From: Hippophae tibetana
Lineage: Eukaryota; Streptophyta; Magnoliopsida; Rosales; Elaeagnaceae
DNA length: 64,000 nucleotides
Direction of reading: 5' to 3'
Assembly (NCBI GenBank): GCA_037013495.1
Contig: CM072808.1
Location: 45,370,068 to 45,434,067 of the forward strand
The notes under the pieces were generated by a model. It ran no database searches, was not told the origin of the DNA, and saw only the letters and a list, made by a program, of their open reading frames with translations. Shown piece by piece: positions 48,457-61,519 of the stretch. Within the stretch, counting starts at the first letter, position 1. Every line of letters starts with the position of its first letter. The position numbers and the translations under genes were made by a program.

Positions 48457-48868
48457 TGTTGAAAATTGATGTTGAAAACGACAAAGTCAAAGGCCAAAAG
48501 CCTAAAGGCCTTGCCAAATAAAACAAGCTCTCTCAAAATTGTATTATTTCTTTCATATTTTCATTACAATTCTATAGCTATATATAAGGAGATAGATTTA
48601 CTCTTTGAATTAAACATTCCTTGATTTACTCCTTCAATTAAGGATTCCTTGTTTTACTCCTTGAATTAAAGATTCCTTGTTTTACTCCTTGAATTAAAGA
48701 TTCCTTGTTTTACTCCTTGAATTACTCCTTAAATTAAGGATGACAACTCCTTAATTTACTCATTGAATTAAGGTTCTTGATTTACCCATTGAATTAAGAA
48801 GTTAACACTCATTAATTTACTCCTTAAATTACTCATTAAATTACTCCTTAATTTTATCTCCAATACTC
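48457..48868 (-). repeat. 3' LTR of the non-autonomous element, with internal 28-bp repeats
   Basis: Contains a run of 28-bp units ATTCCTTGTTTTACTCCTTG plus AATTAAAG near 48620-48730 and further shortened copies to 48860. A TATATATAAGGAG-type motif (minus strand CTCCTTATATATAG) at about 48579-48594 could be its TATA box. Confidence 0.75.
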
Positions 48869-49003
48869 CCCCTCAAGCTAGATCCATAAGGTTTATGGAT
48901 CTAAGCTTGCACAGAAGTCGTTGAAACTGATGAGAAGTCAAGGCAGCCAATGTAAAACTAACAAAAAATGCTGATTACGATAGCAAAAAAAAAAATTATT
49001 GTT

Positions 49004-49610
49004 GTCGATGTGGGACCTTTCTTTTTACCACAATACTTTCCCTCCATATCAGGCAAGTAGGAGCTACAAGAGAGATTTAATCCATCATCGCCAAGAACTT
49101 GGTTTCAATGTGGGTCCTTTCCTTTTACCACGATACTACTCCTCCACATCAGGTAGGTAGAAGCTGTAGGAAAGATTTAATCCATCGTCGCTAAGAGCTT
49201 GGTTTCAATGTGGGACCTTTCTTTTTACCACAACACTCCTCCTCCACATCAGGTAGGTAGAAGCTGCAGGAGAGATTTAATCCATCATCGCCAAAAGCTT
49301 GGTTTCAATGTGGGACCTTTCCTTTTACCATAATACTCCTCCTCCACATCAAGTCGGTAGAAGCTGCAAGAGAGATTTAATCCATCATCGCCAAGAGCTT
49401 GATTTCAATGTGAGATCTTTCCTTTTACCACAATACTCCTCCTTCACATCAGGTAGGTAGAAATTGCAGGAGAGATTTAATCCATCATCGCCAAGAACTT
49501 GGTTTCAATGTGGGACCTTTCTTTTTACCATAATACTTTCCCTCCACATCGGGCAGGTAGGAGCTGCAGAAGAGATTAATCCATCATCGTCAAGAAATTT
49601 GGTTTGAAAA
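49004..49610. repeat. Six-copy tandem array with a 100-bp period
   Basis: The phrase TGGGACCTTT (variants TGGGTCCTTT and TGAGATCTTT) recurs at 49011, 49111, 49211, 49311, 49411 and 49511, exactly 100 bp apart. Each unit continues TTACCACAATACT, CCTCCACATCAGGTAGGTAG, AGCTGCAGGAGAGATTTAAT, CCATCATCGCCAAGAGCTTG. No coding frame is conserved. Confidence 0.92.
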
Positions 49611-49729
49611 AACAAATAGAATAAGAAAGGTTCTTGATTTACTCCTTAAATTAAGGTTCTTGTTTTACTCCTTGAATTAAGAAGTTAACACTCCTTAATT
49701 TACTTCTTAATTTTATCTCCAATAGTAAT

Positions 49730-52259
49730 CTTATCTCTAAGCTCATTACCAAGTCTCTCAAAAAGAGTCGAAGAAATGCTTAAATTTTGGATAATTGTAA
49801 TTCAGGTATATTTTTTGTAACTATCACACAAAGAATTGCATACATGTTTAAGTGAATTTCATATAAACTCTTGATTGGATCAATTTTGATATCGCATGTT
49901 AAAGATATTAGTTTTTTTATATAGAGGGATTGACCCTTTTAGTAGATGAATCGATCCCACTATGGATTGATATGTAATCAATCCCACTTTGATCCACCCC
50001 TCCACGTAAAATTGAATGCTCTAGTTTTACACAAGGGATTGCTTGGAAGGATCAATATGATTTCGATCCGTAGTCAATTGTGATATTTCTGTGTAATTTT
50101 TGAAAAGGAGGTATGAAGAGAGGGATCGACCCCCACCTTAGATGAATCGATCCCCTGTTATGTTGGCATAACTTATTTTTAGGAAGGATCGATCCCTCTA
50201 TCGAGAATTGATGTATTGTGTCTTCTCTGATTCGTTTTTTTAATCTCAGTCAGTAGCCAACTACTTGTAGAATTGTACTACACCAGATATGTGACGTTTT
50301 GCACTTTAAGTTTTCTATAAATATGTCACTCTTCTCTCACAATTACACACAAAACTAAAGAACATTTTTCAAGAACACAAGGTTTTTACGGTCAATTTCT
50401 TTACTATTTTGCTCTTCTTTATTTTAGGCTGAACTTCATTGTCTCATATTAAATATTCGTATATGTTTTAAATTATCTTGTTAGGATTATTTATTATTAA
50501 ATCTGTTTTAGAATACACACGGATACTTATGTTTTTTGTGCTAACCATGGTTACATATTGATCCGTGAACGTGTCTGATTGGCGATGAGCTAATTAGAAT
50601 GATAGTCTAGATATCACTCACGTTAATCTTGAAAACAGGACAAGAACTCTTAAGTTAGGTACATTGGGACAATATCCTAGGAAGGATAACCGAAGACCTA
50701 GGTTGGTGGACTAGTAGTTTTTTTCTTATGTCATGATTGTGACTTAGATTGTTTCCACTTAAAAATATGGTGTTATTTTAATTTTGACACTTTACCATTT
50801 ACATGCGATTAAATATCTTATCGTTTTATTTAGGTTATAAAATTAGATTGATAAAATTTGAAAATAACATTTTCATTAGGTACGCTTGAGAACTTTCACT
50901 ATCATTCTTGTCGAATACAGTTACTATTTTTATTGTAGTCGGTTTTACTTGTCTGCTGAAACCCTTTTTAGCATTTGTCATTGAGATTCTTCTTTCCTGC
51001 TTTATTGGCAGTACCATTTCATGTGCAAGCAATGGTTGTAGCAATGTTTACGTTAAGCTCTCACTTGCAAGTGGCTTGTTCTAGACCATATTGATCCTTT
51101 AGCCAACCTGGAGAAAACTTTTTTAGTGCTAATAATAGAATTAGGTACACTTTTTTCCAGTCAATCTGTTGCAGGCCTCTATAAAAACACGGCATGTTAT
51201 CATTGTTCGTCTTACCTTGAAACAAGTTTAGGCATACATGGTACGATATTACTAGGTGCATTGTGTGGATTTACTTATATCAATGATTATGTTCCAAATA
51301 GATTGAGATTTGTCACAAACTTGTGGCAAACAGTATTCTCCTTGTAAATTTGTTTGCACTTGTGTTCTTACCGACCTTTCGGCCTTCTTTCCTAGGCATA
51401 TGATTATGATCTATATTTTCCCCTTTTTTTACTTGGGTCAAAACCCAATCACCCTTTCTGTTTTGAAAGAGAAGTGGGGAGATTGAACTTTGATGGTAAT
51501 TTACATTTCAACTGATGGGGTATTGTAAAGTAAGAGGAGAGAGAGCTGTAGAGGTATAACCATATTTTCAAACCCTACCAAAAAGCGCAAAGAAAGTTTG
51601 ATGGTTCAGTCATCAAATTACTAAAGCAGGTTGGACTAGTTGGCATACAGAAAAGCAATGGCAAATGAAAAATATGGTACGATGCAGGGCCATGTTGACT
51701 TGGCTATAGTCCACAGCTAAGTTTGTTTAAAGAGTGAGTTCGAGACCTGATAATGATATTACTTATTAGTGCACATTTGGTTTATTGCTGACTGAGTGCT
51801 TTATAAATTCCTTTTTAGAACACAGGATAATGTTTGCTTTTATCAAATAAAAGAGGGTAATGTTGACTCAAAGAACGAGATAATACTGAAGATTGATTAG
51901 TGAAATTGGGTATGTTTGTTAAGTTGTATTAAAGATTTTGAATGTATAATTTTTCTACAATTATATGTTTTTTTAGTTGAAATAATAAACACCAATTTTA
52001 GATTTCGTGAGTGAGGGTGGGAACTAAACATTGGATTTTTGGCAAATTACACTACACCCTTACTAATTGTGCTAATTGTACTTTAACATACAAAAGTATA
52101 CTAATATGATTGATTGTAAGGTGAGATCATATTATATAGAATAGAAATTATACTTAAGTAAAAATTTAATATTACTAGTGGGTGTAAGTTTAAATTATAT
52201 TAAATACTTTATTTAACATGTCTTAAGTTTGTATTCTAAAATTATGTGTTTAACTTCTT
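49730..52259. other. Intergenic region with possible LTR-like remnants
   Basis: 49920-50210 has several GATCGATCCC-type words in both orientations. 50340-50720 has a mixed composition resembling retroelement leader sequence. 51000-51360 has short open frames on both strands, none recognisable. I see no confident gene. Confidence 0.45.
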
Positions 52260-54340
52260 TTTTTCATAAATTACAAATATTTTTAAAATATAAAATATAA
52301 ATTAAATATTGATTTAAATAAATTTTTATAATGAAATTATTTTGATTGGTAAGAAAACTAATAAAAATTATTTTTCATAAAAAAAAGAAATACAAATGTT
52401 GGATTTGTAATAAAAATGAATGCTCTAACAAACTTCAACATAAAAAAAACTTTCACTTAAAGTAAAAACCTTAAAAGAAGCTTTTAAAATAAAATTAGAA
52501 TCAATAGAGGAATAGTATATAGATGATAATTATAGTATTTATCTATTAGAAGAAAATGATGGAGAAATAATTAACACATAATATGAATATTCTTTATTAA
52601 AAGATGAATGATTTGTATAGTATTTTAAATCTAAAAAGTACTTATATTAAACTGTAATTGAAATTTAAAGATTACACATGTTATCATTTACGTGAATATG
52701 TTTGTATGTTTGTAACTATCAAATGTGTATTCTAAAAAGAACTTTTGAAACAAGCAACAAAAGATTTAATTGTAAGAATTGCTAAAATATTATAACAAAT
52801 CTTAAAATATGTTTAATAATATTAGATGGTAAAACCATTTATGTGTTAAAAAAAATTAAATGTATCAAATCCAAACTTTATACACTAACATAAAAAATGA
52901 AAACGTGTTGAAATAGACACAAAACAACAACTTTATATAAAAATTATTTTATTATATATAGAAGAGAAACAAAATTATTTTTATAATAAAATATAGGAAA
53001 ATAAAACCTTAACAGATATCAAAAAATTATTAAAAACAGTAAGTTTAGAAAATCTTTTAGATAACAAAAAATCTAAGAGATCTTAACAAAGTCATTAGAG
53101 TAAGACCTATGATTTATATTTTATAAAACATAATTTATTTTAAAAAAACAAATTCAAGAACTTCTGAAACTAAAAGTCACAATACCAAGTAATTCAGCAT
53201 ACACTAGTTCAATATTCTTAGTTAAAAAATAAGAGAAAAAAATGTTAATAAACTTTAAAACATTAAATAAAAAAAACAATTGATGATAGATATTTTGTTC
53301 CAAAAAAGAATAATTATTATCATTAATAAAAAAGAAATAAATATTGTTCAATTTTTGATTACAAAAGTAGATTTTGACAAATAAAACTATACGGAAAATC
53401 TTAAAAACTAATGGCATTTGGTTGCCCCAAGAACAATTTTAATGGATTGTTTTACTATTAAGATTAAAAAAAACTTTAAGTATTTTTTAAAGGTAAATAA
53501 ACATCATATTTAAGAAATTATAAAATATTTATTGTGTTTATATAGATGATATTTTAATTTTTAATAATGAATTAAATAAATATTATTTGAATGTTATTAA
53601 TATTTTATAAGAATGTAGAAAATAATGCATTGTAATTTTTGAGAAGAAAACAATAATTGATCATTAAAAAAGTAAGTATATAATATTAGAAATTAAAGAT
53701 GAAACTAGTGAATTAAAAGATAAAAATTATTTAGATGTTTAACATAATAAGCTTAAACATATAGTAAGAAATCTATAGAAATGCAAAAATCTTTACAAAT
53801 AAAATTAAAAAAAACATCATATTTGAAATGGACAAACCAATATATTTTGTACACGAATAAAATAAAAACACAGATAAATTTTTACTAATATTATACTATC
53901 CAAGGTTATATGATAAAATAATAATTGAAACAAATATTTCATATGAATATCGGGGAGTAGTTTTAAAAGTAAAAGTAGATGACACAAATGAATGTCTTTG
54001 TAAATATACATTATGTTCTTTTCATTGTCCATAATTAAAATAACATATTAGTGAAAAGGAATACTTATCTATCAAAAAATCTATTAAGAAATTTGTAATA
54101 TATGTAGTAAGTCTCAGATTCATTGTGAGTACCAATTATAAAAAAAATTGGTTATTTTGCGAGGATTAATATTGTAGGTGATTATAAACAATGATGATTA
54201 GTCAAATGGTACCAATGGGTTAAACATTACTATTTTGATGTTAAACATCTTTCAAGAAATAATAATAGTTTAGTTGATGCTCTTACAAGAGAATTATCAT
54301 GTTTAACTATTTTTTGTTTTTGCAGGAATGGAACATCTTG
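52260..54340 (+). pseudogene. Endogenous caulimovirid (pararetrovirus) polyprotein remnant
   Basis: On the plus strand, in shifting frames, landmarks occur in caulimovirid order. They are a cysteine knuckle remnant (KYKCWICN) near 52391, a protease/RT-start region that is badly decayed at 52700-53200, a reverse-transcriptase core VYIDDILIF at 53536-53562, and a caulimovirid-type RNase H region at about 53925-54300 with the family's terminal asparagine/aspartate-rich block. Dozens of stop codons and frameshifts break every domain, and it cannot be expressed. Capsid and movement regions upstream are not recognisable. Caulimovirids do not encode integrase and none is seen, which separates it from Ty3 elements. 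It is an old fossil of a plant virus. Confidence 0.75.
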
Positions 54341-55320
54341 ATATCAAGATCAAGATAAAGAAAAAGGAAATAAGAATCCTTCAAGAATAACTTTAGGTTT
54401 TATACGTAGAAAAGTCTCTTATAGAGACATGAATTAATCGGGAAAAACTTAACAGTTTAAAATGACAAATTAAGCTCCAAAAACTCTAACGAGGAATCCC
54501 AAATAAGAGATTCATTTTAAAAAAAGATAAAACTTCTTAAGAAGGAATTCAAAATGAGAATGAAGAACCTAACAGTTTAAAAAGAATAACATATCTAAAA
54601 GAAAAAAGAAAAAACTTAATTGGGTTAAAAAAACTTATGCGGTTTATAATGGTCCTAAACCAGAAATTACAACAACTGATTTGAAGCAAGCAAAACTATT
54701 ATCAAATTTAGTGGAAAAATCTCATAGAGATTTCACCAATAGAATAGATGTTAAAGACAATTATGTTAACTATAAAGTATCAAAACTAATAACTTTAGAA
54801 GACAGTTAAAAATTACTCTATTGCATTATAATAACAACTATTATCACCAAGCAGATTAAAGACCTTAGGAAAGATAGTATGATCATCAATACTATTTAGG
54901 AAAACGTCTCTCGTAAAAACAATAAAAATAGTAAAAATAGTATGACTACTAGTACTATTTACGAAAACACCTCGTAGGAATATATTAGTCATTGAAGATG
55001 AAAAAAACCAATACAATAATTTTGAAGTAAACTATAATGGTTGAGTTTGTATAATTTAGCCATAAAATCTACACAGGAACATATAAAAAGATATTAAATT
55101 TTATACCACAGAAAAAGAATTCACCATAGGTAGTAAATTTAATATTCATGAAGAAGTTGATACAGGTTTTGTTTACAAAATTTTTCATACGTATTTAATT
55201 AATAACATATATTCAGGAATTAATTTAAGTGAATTAAATTATTTTCTTGGAAATTTCAAGAAAACTATTAAGAATTTCAGAAAAATATATTAGAATAAGT
55301 GATAAGCTTATCTATCTCGA
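54340..55320 (+). pseudogene. Possible second reading frame of the same endogenous caulimovirid
   Basis: Immediately after the RNase H remnant, charged Lys/Glu-rich translations appear in alternating plus-strand frames to about 55300, with the same base composition. In florendovirus-like caulimovirids a second frame of unknown function follows the polyprotein. The assignment rests on position only; the sequence is broken by stops. Confidence 0.35.
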
Positions 55321-56763
55321 ATTTTTCAGTTAACTTATAAACTGAAATAAAGAAGATCGTGTTAGTCCTTATCATTTTTTAAATTAGAGATTTTCAATAC
55401 TAATTAAAACTAAGGACATTTTTAGAAAAAAAATGAATTCAATATAGCAATATATAGAAATTACGAGTGGCTAAGAATCTTTTCAAAGTTTTTAGTTGGT
55501 TTTTAAAATGTAATACTTATTAATATTATGGACAATATGGAATGGAGCCACTCCTTTTCTATTTTCTAGTAAGTTTGATTTGGACATCATGTTATGTGAA
55601 GATGCAAAAGCTTCACCGTTACGTGTTAAGGTTTGAGCAAACTGAGATATATACACTGTAGTAGAAAAAGACGAACAACATAAGAGAATACCATGATGGA
55701 CTCATTAAATTCAGGTATAATAATTATAATTATAATTCAATTAAAAATCTTAAATAATTAAATATTTATTTATAACATTCATAACACTAATAAATAAATA
55801 AAACGAATATAGGGAAACTAGTAATAAGACTATTTGAACATAAACATAAGGAAATTATAAATGACAAACTTAAAAATTTGCTCTTAAATAATAATTTATA
55901 AGAAATAACAATTAGTGTTATAAAACATTTAATAACTATTTAGTATCAAAGCAATAGAAAAGAAAAAATCATTAGATAAAAAGTTAACGATATTAATTAT
56001 TCAAAAATATTATTGACATTAACCAAAAGTAGAAGGAGATTTAACTTAAGAAAAATAAAACTTAAAATATGTCATTAATATAAGGACAAAGCATAATAGA
56101 GGTTAATAATAATTATCATTTTTTCTAATAATTTTGGCAAACGTAGTCTAAGTATAAAAATCAACGTAATTTTACATATAAGATATAATTAATTGATACT
56201 ATTTATTACACAATTATATCTTAATCATTTAATTTAAAAAATAATTTTGTTTATTAAATCTCTTATAAATATCAACAATTAAGATATAATAATATAGTTA
56301 ATTATGAATGTTACATCATTATCTATATAAAAATTCTAAATTTCTCATTTATTATCTTATCCTTACTTAATCACACTTAAAAATAAATAAATTATTTTAT
56401 TAATTATTATAAATTATATTTTAATTTAATAATGAATTTTATTTACAATAATCAATAAAAAAATATCTACTAATACAAAACCTATTCTAGTTTTTTTTAT
56501 AAATAAAAATAAAACTACTCTAGTTAGTACCTCTCTTTTACCATAATTATCCACGTGTTACTACTACCGCCATTCTTCTAGTTGTTAAAAAGAAAACCAC
56601 CATTCACGGCCCCGGTTAGACTTCAATATAATAACAACAATAACATAGTCAGAGTCAAAGAACACCGATTGTCTACAGACACCCGCGCATATTTTATATG
56701 ATTCTCTTTACCGCCTGATTTGAATGATCATCAAGTCTTCTTCGTACTCTATCTTCTTCGACA
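55321..56763. other. Intergenic region upstream of REV1
   Basis: AT-rich to about 56540, with no coding signal. 56550-56763 is GC-balanced and C/T-rich and is probably the REV1 promoter and 5' UTR. Confidence 0.5.
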
Positions 56764-59700
56764 ATGAGTTTCGATTCATCTCGTTCCTCTGGCCAAAGAT
56801 CCAAGCGGAGCTTGGACTCCGGTTCTTCTACATCTCTCTCTAATACTAACACCAAGAAGCAGAAGAAAGATGCCAACCAGAAAACCCTAGGCGTTGCTTG
56901 GAGCGCCAATTCTCGCTCTTCATTTCGCAAGTCCCCATTCTCAAATTTTGGCAGGTAACATGTCTTATATGTTCCAGGCCATATGAGTTTAACTGGTGAG
57001 ATATCTTTGACGCATTTAACTAATACGGAGGTTTATTTATTTAGAAATTGAGATGTTTGAGCTGTCACTAATGGTAATTATTGGTTGTTATTTGTGTTGT
57101 TAAATTAAATGATAAGTGATCGTAGAGTTGTTTTTGTAAGAAAGTTTTGCGACGTGCGCGTTATTTGATGGGCCGGAATAGTGAATGCCACATCAGGAGA
57201 GAAATCAACATTTTCTCGTTGCCTATGCTTAGATAAATATGTGTTGTCATGGGACATCGGTGTTTAGATAAATTCAGTTTCCAACTTTTATTGTTGTTCG
57301 TTGAGATGGTTTTCTTATTTGGTTGTTGTAAAGATGATTATCAATTGAATATGGTGCAGCTATATGACTGTAAAGAATGCAAAACTTCATAACCAGTTTG
57401 ATGCTGAAGCTTCAACTTCTTCTCACTGTGGCTTAAGTTCTGAGAAGCCAATATTTCATGGGGTTTCTATCTTTGTGGATGGTTTCACCATTCCTTCAAG
57501 TCAGGTTAATTTTTCTCTTTAATTGGTTTTCAGTTGAAGTCTTGTTGATTCTGAAAACAAGTGAATAAGGGAAGGATGGAAACGATAAAATTAGATCCTA
57601 AGTATTGTGTTGTCCCTGCAATTGGACAGGCCATTGGTTGCCACCAAAGAGATCAGATTTATTATATTTGGCTCTTCCCATTGTTCTCATTTTTTGCTGT
57701 AACTGCTTATTCAGGAACTGCGGGGATACATGTTGAAATACGGTGGAAGATACGAGAACTACTTTTCAAGATATTGTGTGACACATATTATATGCACCAA
57801 CCTTCCTAACAGTAAAATGAAGAACCTGAGGTTAATATTTGTATCTTCCCAAGCTCAAAAAATAAGAGTTTAGCTCTTACTTCTATTCTGATTTAATGTA
57901 TTGTGATTTGTATACAGGTCTTTTAGTGGAGGTCTCCCTGTTGTGAAACCGACCTGGATTTTAGATTCAATTGCTGCTAACAAACTCTTGAGCTGTAAGT
58001 TCACACATGTCCTGTTTGAATCAATGCCTGTGTGTATTTTGTTGGAGTAATTTAATTAGTTTTGGTCATGATTTGATGTATGGTAACATAAAATATATGG
58101 TATGAATGTTAAATTAAGTATTTTATATGTTGTATGTCAATCTTTGGTCAATTTATTTTTCTTGTCTAGGGATTCCCTACAAACTTGATCAGCTTGCTGC
58201 TAATCAACCGCAGCTGTCTGCCTTCTTTACTCCAAAAGTAAGCTCAGCCTCTGTAAATTTTATTCAAGTCAAGTGTGAAACTGAGGACATATCATTTAAG
58301 GGAGATACTCAGAAGGATGATAACTCATCAGAAGTGAGTCACCTGGATTATAGAAGTGGTGGAGGTTCTGGTGACATCATGCATAACGCTGATGCTTTGA
58401 CTGAGGTGCCAAGTATAGGAAATGAAAGATCTTGTGAAGTGAAAATAGTTGAAAAGAGTAATTTTGATGAACAAGATGTTAACAATGCAAACGATTGTCT
58501 TTGTACCAGTCCCTCTAAATCTAATTTGGTTTCAGATAGTATTTTATGCTCTGACAATCATGATACAAATGGCATGCTGATTCCAATAGCTGTACGGTCT
58601 CACCAGAGTCATTCAACTCCCATGGATCCCAATTTCGTGGAGAACTATTTCAAGGTACTGCATTGGTGACATAGGCGTTTCATATTTTGCTTTTCATATA
58701 AATATGTATTAGTTGTGTAATGGATCAATTTCGAATTTATTTTGACTTGATCAAAATCTTTATTAGCCTATTTCATTTTTCTTTCTTTATTTACCTTTGA
58801 GCTACAGAAGGTCGTGATCACCTTACTTCAAAGTTTAGTAGGATCTTGTGTCCTATGATCAGTTTTTGGCATGGTCCAGTACTTTCCAAAGAACTTAAGG
58901 AATTGTGTTGTTCTTGTGCAATAAAATGTTAAGCTTAGAATAACTTCTGGATCGTTCACCATACTGTTATCTGGATGTTTCAGATACTTAAACTTATCTA
59001 TGGTTGCTGAACTTCTGAGATAAATTTCATCTGCCATAACATGAGCTGTGCTTATTCTTTGTTATTAACTGAACTACTGTTCTGTTGGACAATATTCTGA
59101 CTTTTGATGTCTTCAGAGCTCAAGGCTGCATTTCTTGGGAACCTGGAGAAATAGGTACCGTAAGCGTTTTGCCAGCCTCTCTAAGGGTTTTAAGTGTGGG
59201 GGTTCTAATCTCTCCGTGCCTGTTGATTCTCGGAAGACAGTTGTTATTCACATTGACATGGTATCCATCTAACGCTCTTGATACAAAACTACATTTGTTT
59301 GTGAAAGCTGCTTGTCTCATAGGATAGTGAACACTCTTTATGTCTATAAAATTATATATTTTGGAGCAGTATTAAATTGATGAGATTTTTGGATGAATTA
59401 TGCTGATGCAGTAAACTGATGCCAACATGCTGGTGCAGGACTGCTTTTTTGTCTCTGTGGTAATCAGGGAGCACCCAGAATTAATGGATAAACCAATTGC
59501 AATTTCACATTCTGACAACCCAAAAGGAACAGCTGAAATTTCATCTGCTAACTACCCAGCTCGTAATTATGGTTAGGGTTTTGCAAAAACATTTCATAAT
59601 CTCTTAGCTGTGTGATTTGGCGTCGGATGGTAACAGTATGTATTCAAAAAATGTCTTTTATTTATTTATTTATTTTTAAATTCAGGAGTCAGGGCTGGAA

Positions 59701-61124
59701 TGTTTGTAAGAGATGCCAAGGCTCTTTGTCCCCAACTTATCATTTTTCCTTACAATTTTGAAGCATATGAGGAGGTAGACCCACACTAAACATATAGTTT
59801 TGCGGCTTTATCTTCAAAGTGGATCATAAAGGGGGGAAATACTATTTTTTTGTTATATCTTCCCTTATTACTTGTCATTTTATCATGTCAGTACGTATCT
59901 TCTAAGGTATATGTAATTTGATAGCTGGACAATGTGCAGGTGGCTGATAAGTTTTATAACATCCTGCATAAACATTGCAGGAAAGTACAGGTCTGATTGT
60001 GTAAACATATCCTTCGTATGCGCTTTGATATTCTATTTTGTAGTACTCAAATTGCAGTTTTCTTTTAAGTGTAGGCTGTAAGTTGTGATGAAGCATTCTT
60101 AGATGCCACAGATTTCAGTGAGGGCGGTCCTGAACTTTTAGCTTCAAAACTAAGAAAGGAGATATTTGAGACTACAGGATGCACTTGCAGTGCGGGCATA
60201 GCAGGGAATATGCTCTTATCTCGTCTTGCCACTAGAACTGCAAAACCAAATGGCCAGTGTTACATTCCTCTTGAGAAGGTATGTCATTAACAAGTTTTGG
60301 TTACTGATGATTTATTTATTATCAATATATTTTAGTATGGCAGCTAATAACATTTAAGTAACCTTATTGATGTGTTTGAATCAGTGTAGTGTTTCTCATT
60401 TTTGAAATATGTTGTATGGCATGAATGCTACTATATCCTTTGCACTAAGGTGTCAGGCAACACAATTTTTCTGCCAGTTGGGCAGGAAAACAATGTCCGA
60501 CACCCACACCATATGTGGTTACTATTACTTCCCTTATTTATCTTGTTTTCAATTCAGGATTGCTATATTCTAAGTGTTGGTCGTGAAGTCAACTATAAGT
60601 ACAACTTTTCAAGAAACTTCTCTCCTTTTATTAAATTTACTGTATCGTGTAACTTATCCAAAAAAAAAAAACTGTGTTCAAGTTTTCTGTTTTTATCTCA
60701 TTGAGTGAACCTTGATTGACTTTCCCAGTATACATCATCTTTATTACCCGGACTGAAAGTTTTCAATACTAATTAATTTTTTTGTATGTTCTGTGTCTTT
60801 CAGTATCATTTATCAATATAATAGTGATGAGGACTATAAGTAAGGACCTAAATCTTAGGAATACTTGTAAAATTGACTTTCTTTGTTGTTCTCAGATTCT
60901 TGCACTTATGTCTTTGAGTGCTTGTGGCTTCAAAAGTTGAATAAATAAATTATGGAATTTTGTGTCAATGCAACTTTTATGATTAATTACCTTTGGCACT
61001 TCAGGTGGATGATTATTTACATCTATTACCAATCAAGTCACTTCCAGGGATAGGACATGTTTTAGAAGACAAGTTGAAGAAGCGGGGTGTCGAGACTTGT
61101 GGAAAGCTTCACATGATTTCAAAG
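56764..61124 (+). CDS. REV1: DNA repair protein REV1 (Y-family deoxycytidyl transferase), 5' eleven exons
   Basis: Exons 56764-56954, 57360-57504, 57715-57830, 57918-57994, 58170-58654, 59117-59260, 59439-59571, 59686-59774, 59940-59990, 60075-60278 and 61005-61124 share one frame, giving 585 aa so far. A BRCT domain occupies exons 2-4 (KPIFHGVSIFVDGFTIPSSQ to VVKPTWILDSI). SRLHFLGTWRNRYRKRF in exon 6 is the N-digit region that in REV1 templates dCTP through an Arg. The catalytic motifs VVIHIDMDCFFVSV and SCDEAFLD are intact, followed by GCTCSAGIAGNMLLSRLATR and the helix-hairpin LPGIGHVLEDKLKKRG. Nuclear; inserts dCMP opposite abasic sites and scaffolds pol zeta. Plant REV1 is about 1,100 aa, so the little-finger and C-terminal domains must lie right of the window. 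A hAT element follows exon 11. An intact downstream half cannot be confirmed here. Confidence 0.95.
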
Positions 61125-61519
61125 GTCATTTTTGGGGTCTTAATTTTCATTCATCTGTTGGGATGTTTGTGTTGCAATATAACATGACGGGTAATAATTG
61201 AAAAATTCTATGCTTGTTATTTCAAGGTTCCAAAAGACGAAAACGATTACGGAGGTAGTTGTCCAAATTGAGGCAAGGCATAAGCCTCACTTAAAATTGA
61301 AAAAAGTTATATAAAATTATTAATAACCTATTATATAGAGTAAAAATACATTAGTAGTTAATACAAATCAAAAATATAAGAACAACATAAATAGTTTAAA
61401 TATAAAATCTCAAACCATATAATAAGTGTCTAAAACACAAGTTAAGATTTAAATAAAGTCACAAAACATGTTTTAATATGTTGTCATTGTTAATTTCTTC
61501 CCTTTCATCTCTCGAGTCT

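Larger units (their letters stand above)
48457..49724 (-). mobile_element. Non-autonomous LTR element with an internal 6 x 100-bp array
   Basis: Bounded by a perfect 5-bp target-site duplication GTAAT (48452-48456 and 49725-49729) and by TGTTG...CAATA ends. On the minus strand a polypurine tract (CTTGAGGGGGAG) is followed by the 3' LTR, which starts TATTGGAGATAAAATTAAG and ends TTTTCAACA (about 48868 down to 48457). The first about 100 bp of the same LTR recurs at the other end (49724 down to about 49620), so the 5' LTR is truncated. The interior has no gag or pol, only six 100-bp repeats. It is a TRIM- or LARD-like parasite that needs another copia element for transposition. Confidence 0.85.

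Noticed and set aside
49004-49610. Regularly spaced repeats that could suggest a CRISPR array
   Set aside because: The whole 100-bp unit is repeated with no unique spacers, and it lies inside an LTR element in a plant nuclear genome.
50835-51347. Overlapping open frames on both strands
   Set aside because: None has family features or consistent splice partners; they look like chance frames in moderately balanced DNA.
52260-54340. Calling the RT/RNase H remnant a Ty3 retrotransposon
   Set aside because: The RNase H pattern is caulimovirid-like, and I see neither LTRs nor an integrase.
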